Positions 25,405 to 33,812 of a stretch of 64,000 nucleotides of DNA are shown here, one piece after another. Origin of the DNA: Mycolicibacterium iranicum. GTDB lineage: Bacteria; Actinomycetota; Actinomycetes; Mycobacteriales; Mycobacteriaceae. The position numbers and the translations under genes were made by a program. Numbering within the stretch: the stretch's first letter is position 1; each line of letters opens with the position of its first letter. Below the pieces are notes generated by a model that saw only the letters and a list, made by a program, of their open reading frames with translations, ran no database searches and was not told the DNA's origin. The stretch covers positions 1 to 64,000 of the forward strand of contig NZ_LQPC01000076.1 of assembly GCF_002101705.1 (NCBI RefSeq), written 5' to 3'.

Positions 25405-25749
25405 ATGAGCGTCGATGAGTCTGTGGCCAAGCTGCCGCCGGAATTCGCCGACCTCGAAGAGTTCTCCGACTGGTGCCTGGGTTCCGAACCGGAGCGCTAC
25501 GCCAAGCGGCTGGGCAGTTCGATGGCCGAATTGCAAGCTTTCTACGACGCCATCACCGCGCGCGCCGAAGAGGCGATCGCCTACTGCGACAAGTTCTCCC
25601 TGGACGAGTTGCCCGACGATGTGCTCAACCTGATGCACATGCTCTATTCCATGATCCAGGCGTCCTTCCCCGTCGAATGCTGGAAGCAGCCGAAGGTGCC
25701 CGACACCGGCGCCACGTCGCTGGACTGCGACGCAGAACCGGTCCCGTGA
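25405..25749 (+). CDS. Small Rieske-associated protein of unknown function (copy 1)
   Basis: A 114-residue soluble, acidic, probably helical protein. The core EAIAYCDKFSLDELPDDVLN and the following LMHMLYSMIQ is nearly repeated in the protein at 30711. Both sit directly after a Rieske oxygenase alpha gene, here with 2 nt spacing. It is much shorter than ordinary ring-hydroxylase beta subunits (about 160-190 residues) and shows no cone-shaped alpha+beta pattern. I infer a dedicated subunit, chaperone or stabiliser of this oxygenase type. GTGA couples it to the next gene. Confidence 0.8.
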   Translation: MSVDESVAKLPPEFADLEEFSDWCLGSEPERYAKRLGSSMAELQAFYDAITARAEEAIAYCDKFSLDELPDDVLNLMHMLYSMIQASFPVECWKQPKVPDTGATSLDCDAEPVP

Positions 25750-27008
25750 CCGCGACCGTCGTCAGGGCCGCCCGCTGGGCGGACGTCGAGGCCGGCGTCG
25801 TCAGCGCACCCGCGGTCCTGGTCGTCGAGGGCAACCGCATCCAGGCGGTCAACCCGCCCGCCGAACCCGACGATGCGACCGTCATCGACCTCGGGGACGT
25901 CACCCTGCTGCCGGGACTGATGGACATGGAGCTCAACCTGCTCATCGGTGGCCCGGGAGGTCCGGAGGGGCTGCCCAGCCCGATGCACGGCGTCCAGGAC
26001 GACCCCGCGTACCGCACGCTACGTGGCGCGGTGAACGCGCGCACCACGCTCGAGGCCGGGTTCACCACGGTGCGCAACCTGGGGCTGATGGTCAAGACGG
26101 GTGGCTATCTCCTCGACGTCGCGTTGCAGCGTGCCATCGAACAGGGATGGCACCCAGGACCGCGGATCTATCCGGCAGGTCACGCCGTGACCCCGTACGG
26201 GGGACATCTCGACCCGACGGTGTTCCAGCGGCTCGCGCCGGGCATCATGCCCCTGTCGGTGGCCGAGGGCATCGCCAATGGCGTCGACGACGTCCGCGCC
26301 TGCGTGCGGTATCAGATCCGCCACGGCGCCAAGCTCATCAAGGTCTCGGCCTCGGGCGGCGTGATGTCGCACAGCACCGCCCCCGGAGCCCAGCAGTACT
26401 CCGACGAGGAGTTCGCCGCGATCGCCGACGAGGCGCATCGTGCCGGTGTCCGGGTTGCCGCTCATGCGGTGGGGGACAGTGCGATTCGCGCGTGTATCCG
26501 GGCCGGCATCGACTGCATCGAGCACGGCTTCCTCGCCACCGACGACACCATCCAGATGATGGTCGACCATGGCACCTTCCTGGTGTCCACGACCTACCTC
26601 ACCGAGGCGATGGCCGTCGACCGGATCGCTCCGGAACTGCGCAAGAAGGCCGAGGTCGTCTTCCCGCAGGCGCAGGCGATGCTGCCCAAGGCCATCGCGG
26701 CGGGAGTGCGCATCGCGTGTGGCACGGACGCGCCCGCAGTACCGCACGGACAGAACGCCAAGGAGTTGTGTGCGCTCGTCGCCCGCGGGATGACCCCGAT
26801 GCAGGCGCTGCGTGCCGCGACGATCACGAGTGCCGAACTCATCGAGGCCGACGACGAACTGGGCAGGCTCGCGCCCGGTTATCTCGCCGACGTCATCGCG
26901 GTCGGCGGTGATCCGTCCCGCGACATCGCGACCACGTTGGACATCCGCTTCGTCATGAAGGACGGCGTGATCCATGTAGACAGTCGGGATCACGGCCGGG
27001 ACGGCTAA
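25746..27008 (+). CDS. Amidohydrolase-superfamily protein lacking the HxH motif
   Basis: A 420-residue protein of the imidazolonepropionase/prolidase-like amidohydrolase group. It has the beta-sandwich N-terminus, GDVTLLPGLMDMELN, the Lys-like KLIKVSASGG, AHAVGD, CIEHGF and ACGTDAPA. The first metal motif, normally HxH after LPGLID, reads MELN here, so two histidine ligands are missing; the metal site must be mononuclear or altered. GTG 25746 overlaps the previous stop. A ring-opened or amide/lactone intermediate is a possible substrate. Confidence 0.85.
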   Translation: MTATVVRAARWADVEAGVVSAPAVLVVEGNRIQAVNPPAEPDDATVIDLGDVTLLPGLMDMELNLLIGGPGGPEGLPSPMHGVQDDPAYRTLRGAVNARTTLEAGFTTVRNLGLMVKTGGYLLDVALQRAIEQGWHPGPRIYPAGHAVTPYGGHLDPTVFQRLAPGIMPLSVAEGIANGVDDVRACVRYQIRHGAKLIKVSASGGVMSHSTAPGAQQYSDEEFAAIADEAHRAGVRVAAHAVGDSAIRACIRAGIDCIEHGFLATDDTIQMMVDHGTFLVSTTYLTEAMAVDRIAPELRKKAEVVFPQAQAMLPKAIAAGVRIACGTDAPAVPHGQNAKELCALVARGMTPMQALRAATITSAELIEADDELGRLAPGYLADVIAVGGDPSRDIATTLDIRFVMKDGVIHVDSRDHGRDG

Positions 27009-27017
27009 CGTCTAGGC

Positions 27018-27494
27018 ATGGAGGTGCACGACGTGGCGGGTATCGAGCTCACGGACAACATTCTGTGGCTGCTCAAGCAGGCCTTCTACTTCTCGCTCAC
27101 CAGCGTGAACGAGGCGGTCAGCGAGCACGGTGTGAGCACCGCACAGATCGGTGTCCTGCGTCAGCTGTCCAACGAGCCGGGTCTGTCGGGGGCGGAACTG
27201 GCGCGGCGGCTGCTGATCAGCCCCCAGGGCGTGCAGTTGGCGCTGACGGCCCTGGAGAAGCGCGGGCTGGTGGAGCGCAAGCAGAATCCCGCCCATGGCC
27301 GCATCTTGCAGGCGTTTCTCACCGACGAGGGCCGCAAGGTCGCCGCCGCCGTCGTGCACGACGCCATCGAGGCGCACGACAAGGTGTTCGGAGTGCTGTC
27401 CAAGGCCGAGCAGAAGACTCTCAGGGAACTGCTCGGGCGCGTCGTCGAGCAGGGGACCGGACACACACTGTTTGCCGACCACGTCGACCAGTAA
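27018..27494 (+). CDS. MarR family transcriptional regulator
   Basis: A 158-residue winged-helix regulator: HGVSTAQIGVLRQLSNEPGLS, GAELARRLLISPQGVQLALT, LEKRGLVERKQNPAHGRIL with the wing, and a C-terminal dimer helix. MarR proteins bind short near-palindromes around promoters and usually respond to phenolic or hydrophobic compounds. It follows the amidohydrolase by 9 nt and lies 100 nt before the reductase promoter carrying CAAGTACTTGATA. It is my leading candidate for the factor reading that motif at four promoters. Confidence 0.9.
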   Translation: MEVHDVAGIELTDNILWLLKQAFYFSLTSVNEAVSEHGVSTAQIGVLRQLSNEPGLSGAELARRLLISPQGVQLALTALEKRGLVERKQNPAHGRILQAFLTDEGRKVAAAVVHDAIEAHDKVFGVLSKAEQKTLRELLGRVVEQGTGHTLFADHVDQ

Positions 27495-27504
27495 TCGCCG
27501 GATC

Positions 27505-27547
27505 GCATTCCGGCAGAGGATTTCTCGACAATATCCCGCCGGAATGC
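27505..27547. terminator. 10-bp perfect inverted repeat after the MarR gene
   Basis: GCATTCCGGC (27505-27514) and GCCGGAATGC (27538-27547) pair around a 23-nt loop, starting 11 nt after the MarR stop. It probably ends the Rieske-1 operon before the reductase promoter. The arms share the GCATTCC/GGAATGC core with the repeat at 173-233. Confidence 0.5.
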
Positions 27548-27580
27548 AATTCCGGGGAGGCGGAGCCTTGAGCTTAATGA

Positions 27581-27595
27581 CAAGTACTTGATAAT
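27581..27595 (+). promoter_or_regulatory. AAGTASTTGATA motif, copy 4, overlapping a -10-like GATAAT
   Basis: CAAGTACTTGATAAT contains the perfect 10-bp palindrome CAAGTACTTG and ends in GATAAT, a good -10 hexamer. A transcript from it would begin about 27602-27605, next to the second ATG of the reductase gene. Shares its core with sites at 15463, 17474 and 23964. Confidence 0.6.
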
Positions 27596-28639
27596 ATGGC
27601 GGGGATGGTTGAGGAATCCACCGCCGACGGCTTTGCGCCGCTTCGCATCAGGCGCGTCGTGCGCGAGACCTCCGATGCGGTGTCCCTGGTACTGGATGTG
27701 CCGGAGCACTGCTCGCACCGTTTCCGCTACAAGGCCGGCCAGTTCCTCACCGTCCGGGTCAGTGTCGACGGGCGCGACCTGCGCCGCTGCTACTCGATGT
27801 CCTCGGCGCCCGTGGAAGATGAACTGCGGATCACGGTCAAGCGGGATCCCGGCGGCGTGGTGTCGAACTGGATCAACGACACCGCCGCGGAGGGCGACGA
27901 GTTGCACGCCGCGGCGCCCGAGGGCAAGTTCGTTCTGCCCGAGGATGTTTCGGCATCCGAACCGCTGGTCGCCTTCGCGGGGGGAAGTGGAATCACCCCG
28001 ATCATGTCGCTGGTGCGCACCGCCCTGGCCGACTCGGACAGGCCGGTGTGGCTGTTCTACGCCAACCGGGGCCGCGATTCGGTCATTTTCTCGGATCCGC
28101 TGGCGCACCTGATCGACCAGCACGCCGACCGCCTGACCGTCGAACACCACTACGACGAGGACGCCGGAGTCGTGACCGCATCGGCCGTCACCTCATTCGT
28201 GGCTCCGAACGGTGCCGGACACTACTACGTGTGCGGGCCCGCCCCGTTCATGGACACCGTGGAAGCGGCACTGCAGGAGTCCGGGGTGCCCAGACACCGC
28301 CTGCATCTCGAGCGGTTCACGATCGCCGAGGTGCCTCCTGGCGTCACCGACGATAGGCACGAGGCGTGCGAAGAGATCATCATCGAGCTCGACCGCAAGA
28401 AGGTCACCGCCACCCACCGGCAGGGCGAGACCCTGCTGCAGACCGCACGCCAGAAGGGGTTGAAAGCGCCGGCTTCGTGCGAAACGGGTTCCTGCGGAAC
28501 GTGCATGGCCAAGATCATCGAGGGCAGCGCGCGGATGAGGATCAACGACGCGCTGGACGAAGGCGAAGTCGAAGAAGGCTGGGTCCTGACCTGCCAGTCG
28601 CTGCCCACAAGTCGAAAGGTCCACGTGGTCTATGAGTGA
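27596..28639 (+). CDS. Oxygenase reductase: FAD/NAD domain plus C-terminal 2Fe-2S ferredoxin domain
   Basis: A 347-residue electron-transfer protein. The FAD motif is RRCYSMSSAP, the NAD part has FAGGSGITPIMS and YVCGPAPFM, and the C-terminal plant-type 2Fe-2S domain has Cys295, Cys300, Cys303 and Cys333 (CETGSCGTC ... LTCQS). Order and length match KshB/Hmp-like reductases of mycobacterial Rieske oxygenases. It probably feeds the two Rieske proteins in this block. The start may instead be ATG 27605, which fits a leaderless mRNA from the -10 at 27590. Confidence 0.92.
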   Translation: MAGMVEESTADGFAPLRIRRVVRETSDAVSLVLDVPEHCSHRFRYKAGQFLTVRVSVDGRDLRRCYSMSSAPVEDELRITVKRDPGGVVSNWINDTAAEGDELHAAAPEGKFVLPEDVSASEPLVAFAGGSGITPIMSLVRTALADSDRPVWLFYANRGRDSVIFSDPLAHLIDQHADRLTVEHHYDEDAGVVTASAVTSFVAPNGAGHYYVCGPAPFMDTVEAALQESGVPRHRLHLERFTIAEVPPGVTDDRHEACEEIIIELDRKKVTATHRQGETLLQTARQKGLKAPASCETGSCGTCMAKIIEGSARMRINDALDEGEVEEGWVLTCQSLPTSRKVHVVYE

Positions 28640-28659
28640 ACAATTGAGAATGAGCATCG

Positions 28660-29406
28660 ATGAGTAAGCGCGTAGCGGTGGTGACCGGCGGCGCCTCCGG
28701 CATGGGGGAGTCCACATGCCATGAACTCGGCAGACGGGGCCACAAGGTCGCCGTCCTCGACCTCAACGGCGAAGCGGCGCAACGGGTTGCCGAGGAGCTG
28801 CGAGCCGATGGCGTCACCGCGCTCGGCGTCGTGGCCGACGTCACCGACCGCGCGGCCGTCGAGGAAGCCTTCGCCAAGGTGCGCACCGAACTAGGGCCCG
28901 TTCACATTCTCGTGACCAGTGCGGGTCTGGTGGATTTCGCACCGTTCCTGGAGATCTCACCGCAATCGTGGCAGCGGCTGATCGACGTCAACCTCAACGG
29001 CACGTTTCATTGCACACAGGTCGCTGTTCCCGACATGCTCGAGGCCGGGTGGGGCCGGATCGTGATGATTTCGTCCTCGAGCGCCCAGCGGGGCTCGCCC
29101 GGCATGGCGCACTACGCCGCCTCCAAGGGAGCGCTGATCTCGTTCACGCGGTCTTTGGCCCGCGAGTACGGCCCGATGGGCATCACCGTCAACAACGTTC
29201 CGCCGTCGGGTATCGAGACGCCGATGCAACACCAATCCCAGGCGGCGGGCTTCCTGCCCCCCAACGAGCAGATGGTGGCCAGCATCCCGGTCGGCCACCT
29301 CGGCACCGGCGACGACATCGCCGCCGCGGTCGGCTTCCTCTGCTCGGAGGAGGCAGGCTTCATCACCGGTCAAACGCTGGGCGTCAACGGAGGGTCGGTG
29401 ATGTGA
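28660..29406 (+). CDS. Short-chain dehydrogenase/reductase (FabG-like)
   Basis: A 248-residue classical SDR: TGGASGMGEST for NAD(P) binding, NLNGTFH, Ser in VMISSSSAQRG, and the active pair in YAASKGALI. It would oxidise or reduce a hydroxyl/keto group. It lies between the reductase (20 nt upstream) and the second Rieske gene, so it probably works on the product of one of the oxygenases. Closely related in layout to the SDR at 56858. Confidence 0.9.
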   Translation: MSKRVAVVTGGASGMGESTCHELGRRGHKVAVLDLNGEAAQRVAEELRADGVTALGVVADVTDRAAVEEAFAKVRTELGPVHILVTSAGLVDFAPFLEISPQSWQRLIDVNLNGTFHCTQVAVPDMLEAGWGRIVMISSSSAQRGSPGMAHYAASKGALISFTRSLAREYGPMGITVNNVPPSGIETPMQHQSQAAGFLPPNEQMVASIPVGHLGTGDDIAAAVGFLCSEEAGFITGQTLGVNGGSVM

Positions 29407-29436
29407 TGACGGGGTTCCGACGACGAGGGGATCGGC

Positions 29437-30708
29437 ATGCCTAAGTGGCCCAAGCCCGCCGAGGGCAGCTGGACGGAGCACTATCCGGAGCTCGGCACCG
29501 GACCCGTCTCGTTCCGAGACTCGATCTCGCCCGAGTTCTACGAACTCGAACGCGAGGCCGTCTTCAAACGCGCCTGGCTCAACGTCGGTCGTGTCGAGGA
29601 ACTTCCGCGTGTCGGCAGCTACCTGACCAAGGACATCGATGCCGCGCGAACATCGGTGATCGTGGTCAGGGGGCGCGACGAGCAGATTCGCGCGTTTCAC
29701 AATCTGTGCCGGCACCGCGGGAACAAGTTGGTGTGGAACGACTTTCCGGACGTCGAGGTCAAGGGCGCGTGCCGGCAGTTCACCTGCAAGTACCACGGGT
29801 GGCGCTACGGACTCGACGGAGAACTGAAGTTCGTGCAACAGCCCGGTGAGTTCTTCGACCTCGACACCACGAAGTACGGTCTCAAGCCAGTGCGGTGCGA
29901 TGTGTGGAACGGCTTCATCTTCATCAACTTCGACCCCGAGCCGCGGCAGACGCTGCGCGAGTTCCTGGGGCCGATGATCACCGCGCTGGACGACTATCCG
30001 TTCGAGATGATGACCGAGCGTTACGATTTCGTCGCGCACAACAACAGCAACTGGAAGATCTTCGCCGACGCGTTCCAGGAGTACTACCACGTGCCGTCCC
30101 TGCACTCGCAGCAGGTGCCGACCGAAGTGCGTCAGCCGAACGCGACCTTCGAGTGCGGGCATTTCCAGATCGACGGGCCGCACCGCCTCGTGTCGACAGC
30201 GGGAACCCGGCGGTGGCTGCTCGCGCCCGAGTTCATGTACCCGGTCGAAAGGGCAACGCGCAGTGGACTGGTGGGTCCGTGGCGGACCCCGGAGACGCAC
30301 CAGTCCGCGGGCCTGAACCCGGGCGGCATCGAGCCGTGGGGGATCACCAACTTCCAGATCTTCCCGAACCTGGAAATCCTGATCTATCACGGTTGGTACC
30401 TTCTCTATCGCTACTGGCCCACCTCGCACAACACCCACAAGTTCGAGGCTTACAACGCCTTTCATCCCGCACGCACCGTCCGTGAACGGATCGAGCACGA
30501 GGTCGCCTCCGTCGTCCTCAAGGAGTTCGCCCTCCAGGACGCCGGCATGCTGGGCGGCACCCAGGCGGCCCTCGAATACGGCCTGGGTGAACCGGTCGTC
30601 GACGACTATCCGCTCAACGACCAGGAGATCCTGGTCCGTCACCTCCACCACGTCGCCGTCGACTGGGTCGAGCGGTACAAGGCCGAACGCAGCCCGGCGG
30701 GGGTGTGA
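29437..30708 (+). CDS. Rieske non-heme iron oxygenase, alpha subunit (copy 2)
   Basis: A 423-residue paralog of the protein at 24128, with Cys91-X-His93 and Cys117 in CKYHGWRY at identical positions and the same extended spacing and extra Cys (ACRQFTC). The iron site reads NWKIFADAFQEYYH followed by VPSLH. Long stretches of the N-terminus (PKPAEGSWTEHYP, FKRAWLNVGRVE) are conserved between the two. It is followed 2 nt later by its small partner at 30711. The two oxygenases likely act on different intermediates of the same route, or form alternative isoforms. Confidence 0.92.
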   Translation: MPKWPKPAEGSWTEHYPELGTGPVSFRDSISPEFYELEREAVFKRAWLNVGRVEELPRVGSYLTKDIDAARTSVIVVRGRDEQIRAFHNLCRHRGNKLVWNDFPDVEVKGACRQFTCKYHGWRYGLDGELKFVQQPGEFFDLDTTKYGLKPVRCDVWNGFIFINFDPEPRQTLREFLGPMITALDDYPFEMMTERYDFVAHNNSNWKIFADAFQEYYHVPSLHSQQVPTEVRQPNATFECGHFQIDGPHRLVSTAGTRRWLLAPEFMYPVERATRSGLVGPWRTPETHQSAGLNPGGIEPWGITNFQIFPNLEILIYHGWYLLYRYWPTSHNTHKFEAYNAFHPARTVRERIEHEVASVVLKEFALQDAGMLGGTQAALEYGLGEPVVDDYPLNDQEILVRHLHHVAVDWVERYKAERSPAGV

Positions 30709-30710
30709 CC

Positions 30711-31040
30711 ATGCCCCGTCTTCCCGAGCCCTTCGCCGAGCTCGAGCTGTTCGCCGAGAAGTGGTGTCTGGCAACGGAACCCGAGCGCTGGGAGGCCCGA
30801 CAGAACACTCCCATGGCGGACATTCACGCCTTCTACGACGCGTTCACACCCCGCTTCGAGGAAGCCATCGACTACTGCGACAAGTTTTCGCTCGACGAGT
30901 TGCCCGAGGATGTGCTCAACCTGCTGCACCTCGTCTACTCGATGATCATGGTCTCGATGGCCGTCGAGGTCTTCGGTACGCAGAAACCCGCCGATTCCGC
31001 CGACGCCGTCATCGACCGCGTCAGCGCACCGGTGCCCTAG
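30711..31040 (+). CDS. Small Rieske-associated protein of unknown function (copy 2)
   Basis: A 109-residue paralog of the protein at 25405. The segment EAIDYCDKFSLDELPEDVLN is nearly unchanged, followed by LLHLVYSMIM; the ends diverge. ATG 30711 is preferred to GTG 30705 because the same GGCGGGGGTG ribosome site stands at the same distance in both copies. Its exact co-duplication with the oxygenase argues for a direct physical partnership. No cofactor motif is visible beyond one conserved Cys. Confidence 0.8.
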   Translation: MPRLPEPFAELELFAEKWCLATEPERWEARQNTPMADIHAFYDAFTPRFEEAIDYCDKFSLDELPEDVLNLLHLVYSMIMVSMAVEVFGTQKPADSADAVIDRVSAPVP

Positions 31041-31054
31041 ACAGGACAGGACCC

Positions 31055-31900
31055 ATGACTCTGCTGACGATCAACAAACTGACCCCCTCGGTCGGCGCCG
31101 AAGTGCTCGATGTCGATCCCGATCGCCTGGCCGCCGATGACTCGCTGGGCGAGGCGGTACTGGACGCACTGGAAGCCAACGGGGTGCTCGTGTTCCCGGG
31201 CCTCGGCCTGGACCCCGAAGCACAGGTCGCGTTCAGCCGTCGCCTCGGCGCGGTCGACCACTCCTCGGACGGGCACCACCCGGTGGCGGGCATCTATCCG
31301 ATCACCCTGGACACGTCGAAGAACAAGTCGGCCTCCTATCTGCGGGCGACCTTCGACTGGCACATCGACGGATGCACGCCTACCGGTGACGAGTGCCCGC
31401 AGAAGGCCACCGTGCTGTCCGCCGTCCAGGTCGCCGAGCGCGGCGGCGAGACGGAGTTCGCCAACTCCTACGCCGCCTACGAGGCGTTCAGCGATGAGGA
31501 GAAGGAGCGGTTCTCGACACTTCGGGTCGTGCATTCGCTGGAAGCCTCGCAGAGTCGCGTCCACCCGAACCCGAGCGCGGAGGACGTGGCACGGTGGCGG
31601 TCCCGCCCGACGCACGAGCACCCGCTGGTGTGGACACACCGCAGTGGCCGCAAGTCCCTCGTGCTGGGTGCGTCAGCGCACTATGTGGTCGGCATGGACC
31701 GCGACAAAGGCCAGGCGCTGCTGGCCGAACTGCTGGAGCGGGCCACCCGACCCGAACTCGTGTACCGCCACCGCTGGTCCGTCGGCGACACCGTCATCTG
31801 GGACAACAACGGCGTCCTGCACCGGGCGGCGCCGTACGACCCCGATTCGCAGCGCGAGATGCTGCGCACGACGGTGCTCGGCGACGAGCCGATCCAGTAG
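31055..31900 (+). CDS. TauD/TfdA-family Fe(II)/2-oxoglutarate dioxygenase
   Basis: A 281-residue oxygenase with the iron triad His103-X-Asp105 (WHIDG) and distal His256 (GVLHRAAPY), and a probable 2-oxoglutarate Arg in QREMLRTTV. TauD/TfdA members hydroxylate beside sulfonate, ether or carboxylate groups, often releasing an aldehyde or phenol. ATG 31055 follows GGACAGG. The stop shares one base with the next start. It is the third type of oxygenase in the Rieske-2 operon. Confidence 0.9.
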   Translation: MTLLTINKLTPSVGAEVLDVDPDRLAADDSLGEAVLDALEANGVLVFPGLGLDPEAQVAFSRRLGAVDHSSDGHHPVAGIYPITLDTSKNKSASYLRATFDWHIDGCTPTGDECPQKATVLSAVQVAERGGETEFANSYAAYEAFSDEEKERFSTLRVVHSLEASQSRVHPNPSAEDVARWRSRPTHEHPLVWTHRSGRKSLVLGASAHYVVGMDRDKGQALLAELLERATRPELVYRHRWSVGDTVIWDNNGVLHRAAPYDPDSQREMLRTTVLGDEPIQ

Positions 31901-32454
31901 TGGCCGACCATCCGCGGCTGGATCCGCTGCCCGCCGAGCAGTGGGACGACGCGGCGCGAGCGGCGCTGAGCCCGCTCCTTCCTCCAGAGCGGGCCAATCC
32001 GCGCGACGCGGGCAACGTACTCGGCACGCTGCTGCACCACCCCGAGCTGGCTCGGGCCTATCTGACGTTCAATGCGCACCTGCTCGTGTCGTCGACGTTG
32101 TCGCCCCGGGTGCGAGAGGTCGCGCTGCTGCGTGCCGTACACGTGCGCCCCTGCGGCTACCTGTGGGACCACCACATCCCGATCGCCCAGCGCGCGGGGT
32201 TGACGGCCGGCGACATCGACGCGATCCGGGCGGGAGACCCCCGGGACCCCGTGGACCGACTCGTCGTGCGGGCCGTCGACGAGCTCCACGAGTCGAACAC
32301 GCTGGGTGACCACACGTGGTCGGCGCTGCGCGAACACTTCGACGAGCGCCAGGTGATGGACCTGATCTTCACGATCGGCTGCTACCAACTGCTCGGGGCC
32401 GCCGTGAACGTGCTGGGCATCCAACCCGAGGCCCCTGATCGCGGCTCTCGTTGA
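31900..32454 (+). CDS. Carboxymuconolactone decarboxylase (CMD) family protein
   Basis: A 184-residue CMD-fold protein starting at GTG 31900. The family segment is VREVALLRAVHVRPCGYLWDH, with Cys and the following His pair as probable active residues, then ERQVMDLIFTIGCYQLL. It lacks the CxxC pair of AhpD peroxidases, so a decarboxylase/isomerase-like role is more likely. Intact counterpart of the deleted remnant at 22334. Last gene of the Rieske-2 operon. Confidence 0.85.
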   Translation: MADHPRLDPLPAEQWDDAARAALSPLLPPERANPRDAGNVLGTLLHHPELARAYLTFNAHLLVSSTLSPRVREVALLRAVHVRPCGYLWDHHIPIAQRAGLTAGDIDAIRAGDPRDPVDRLVVRAVDELHESNTLGDHTWSALREHFDERQVMDLIFTIGCYQLLGAAVNVLGIQPEAPDRGSR

Positions 32455-32492
32455 CGTCGCGGTGCCAGTATGAAAATCTGATACGCAATAAT

Positions 32493-32507
32493 GAGAATTG
32501 CGTTCTC
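32493..32507. promoter_or_regulatory. GAGAA-N5-TTCTC palindrome, copy 1
   Basis: GAGAATTGCGTTCTC lies 31 nt upstream of the CYP start at 32538, in the gap after the CMD gene. Same half-sites and spacing occur at 47211 and, with small changes, at 47087, 57611 and 57776. Candidate repressor site, probably for a TetR/GntR-type regulator not seen in this window. Confidence 0.6.
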
Positions 32508-32537
32508 GTTGCGAGAGATCGTCGAAACGGAGTGGGC

Positions 32538-33812
32538 ATGACGGAAGACCTCACCACGGTCGACTTCTTCAGGGACAGCCGGCTCACGGATGACCCGTAC
32601 ACCTTCTACAAGGCACTTCGTGACAAGTGCCCCGTGAGCAAGGAGGAGCACTACGGGGTCACGATGGTCACCGGCTGGCAGGAGGCCGTCGACGTCTACA
32701 ACGACTCCGAGACCTTCTCGTCCTGCATCTCGGTGACAGGCCCGTTCCCGGGCTTCCCGGTACCACTTGAAGGCGACGATGTCACCGACCTGATCGTCGA
32801 GCACCGCGACGAGATTCCGTTCAGCGATCAGCTGCCGACGCTGGACCCGCCGATACACACCGACCACCGCGCGTTGCTGATGCGGCTCATCACGCCCAAG
32901 CGTCTCAAGGAGAACGAGGACGCGATGTGGCAGCTGGCCGACGACAACCTCGACCGATTCCTGGCGCCGGGCGAGGGCGAATTCATCAAGGGGTTCGCCG
33001 GCCCGTTCACGCTGCAGGTGATCGCTGACCTGCTCGGTGTGCCCGAGGAGGACCGCGACGACCTGCTGGAACGGCTGGCCCGAGGCACCCACGGCAGCGC
33101 CGTCGGCAACGCCGACAAGACGATGAACAAGACCCCGCTGGAGTACCTGTACGAGGTGTTCGCGACGTATGTCGAGGAACGCCGCGCCGAACCGCGCGGC
33201 GACGTCCTCACCGGACTCGCCACCGCGACGTTCCCGGACGGCACGCTACCCGAAGTCGGCGATGTGGTGCGCGTGGCGACCAACGTCTTCTCCGCCGGAC
33301 AGGAGACCACCGTCCGGCTGCTCAGCACGGCGCTGAAAGTCATCGGTGACCAACCCGAGATCCAGGCGAAGCTGCGTGAAAACCGGGATCTGCTGGGCAA
33401 TTTCATCGAGGAGTGCCTCCGCATCGAAAGCCCGGTCAAAGGCGACTTCAGGCTGTCGCGCGTGCCGACCATCATCGGCGACCAGCCTCTCGGTGCCGGC
33501 TGCACGGTCATGGTCATCAACGGCGCCGCCAACCGTGACCCGCGCCGCTTCGAGGATCCCGACACGTTCGATCCCGAACGCAAGAATGCGCGTCAGCACC
33601 TGGCATTCGGCCGCGGCATCCACAGCTGCCCGGGCGCCCCGCTCGCCCGCGCCGAGACCCGGGTCGGGTTGGAGCGACTTCTCGACCGCACCACCGACAT
33701 CCGGATCTCGGAGAAGATGCACGGACCGCGGGAAAACAGGCGCTACCAATATATTCCGACCTACATCCTGCGTGGCTTGACGGAGTTGCATCTGGAGTTC
33801 GACGTCCGATGA
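32538..33812 (+). CDS. Cytochrome P450
   Basis: A 424-residue soluble bacterial P450. Heme ligand Cys364 is in FGRGIHSCPGAPLAR; the I-helix oxygen groove reads SAGQETTVR; the ExxR pair is ECLRIESPVKG with EECLR. It would hydroxylate a hydrophobic substrate. ATG 32538 is chosen after AGTGGG; an upstream frame to 32451 crosses the operator. The stop overlaps the ferredoxin start (ATGA), so the pair is one redox unit. Confidence 0.93.
   Translation: MTEDLTTVDFFRDSRLTDDPYTFYKALRDKCPVSKEEHYGVTMVTGWQEAVDVYNDSETFSSCISVTGPFPGFPVPLEGDDVTDLIVEHRDEIPFSDQLPTLDPPIHTDHRALLMRLITPKRLKENEDAMWQLADDNLDRFLAPGEGEFIKGFAGPFTLQVIADLLGVPEEDRDDLLERLARGTHGSAVGNADKTMNKTPLEYLYEVFATYVEERRAEPRGDVLTGLATATFPDGTLPEVGDVVRVATNVFSAGQETTVRLLSTALKVIGDQPEIQAKLRENRDLLGNFIEECLRIESPVKGDFRLSRVPTIIGDQPLGAGCTVMVINGAANRDPRRFEDPDTFDPERKNARQHLAFGRGIHSCPGAPLARAETRVGLERLLDRTTDIRISEKMHGPRENRRYQYIPTYILRGLTELHLEFDVR

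Noticed and set aside
24128..30708. Identification of the Rieske proteins as KshA (3-ketosteroid 9-alpha-hydroxylase)
   Set aside because: Length, Rieske spacing and the CKYHAWRY/CKYHGWRY motif point to the ring-hydroxylase alpha type, and KshA does not come with the small partner seen here.
28957..30774. 605-codon minus-strand frame opposite the SDR and second Rieske gene
   Set aside because: Covers two convincing plus-strand genes; no recognisable domain.
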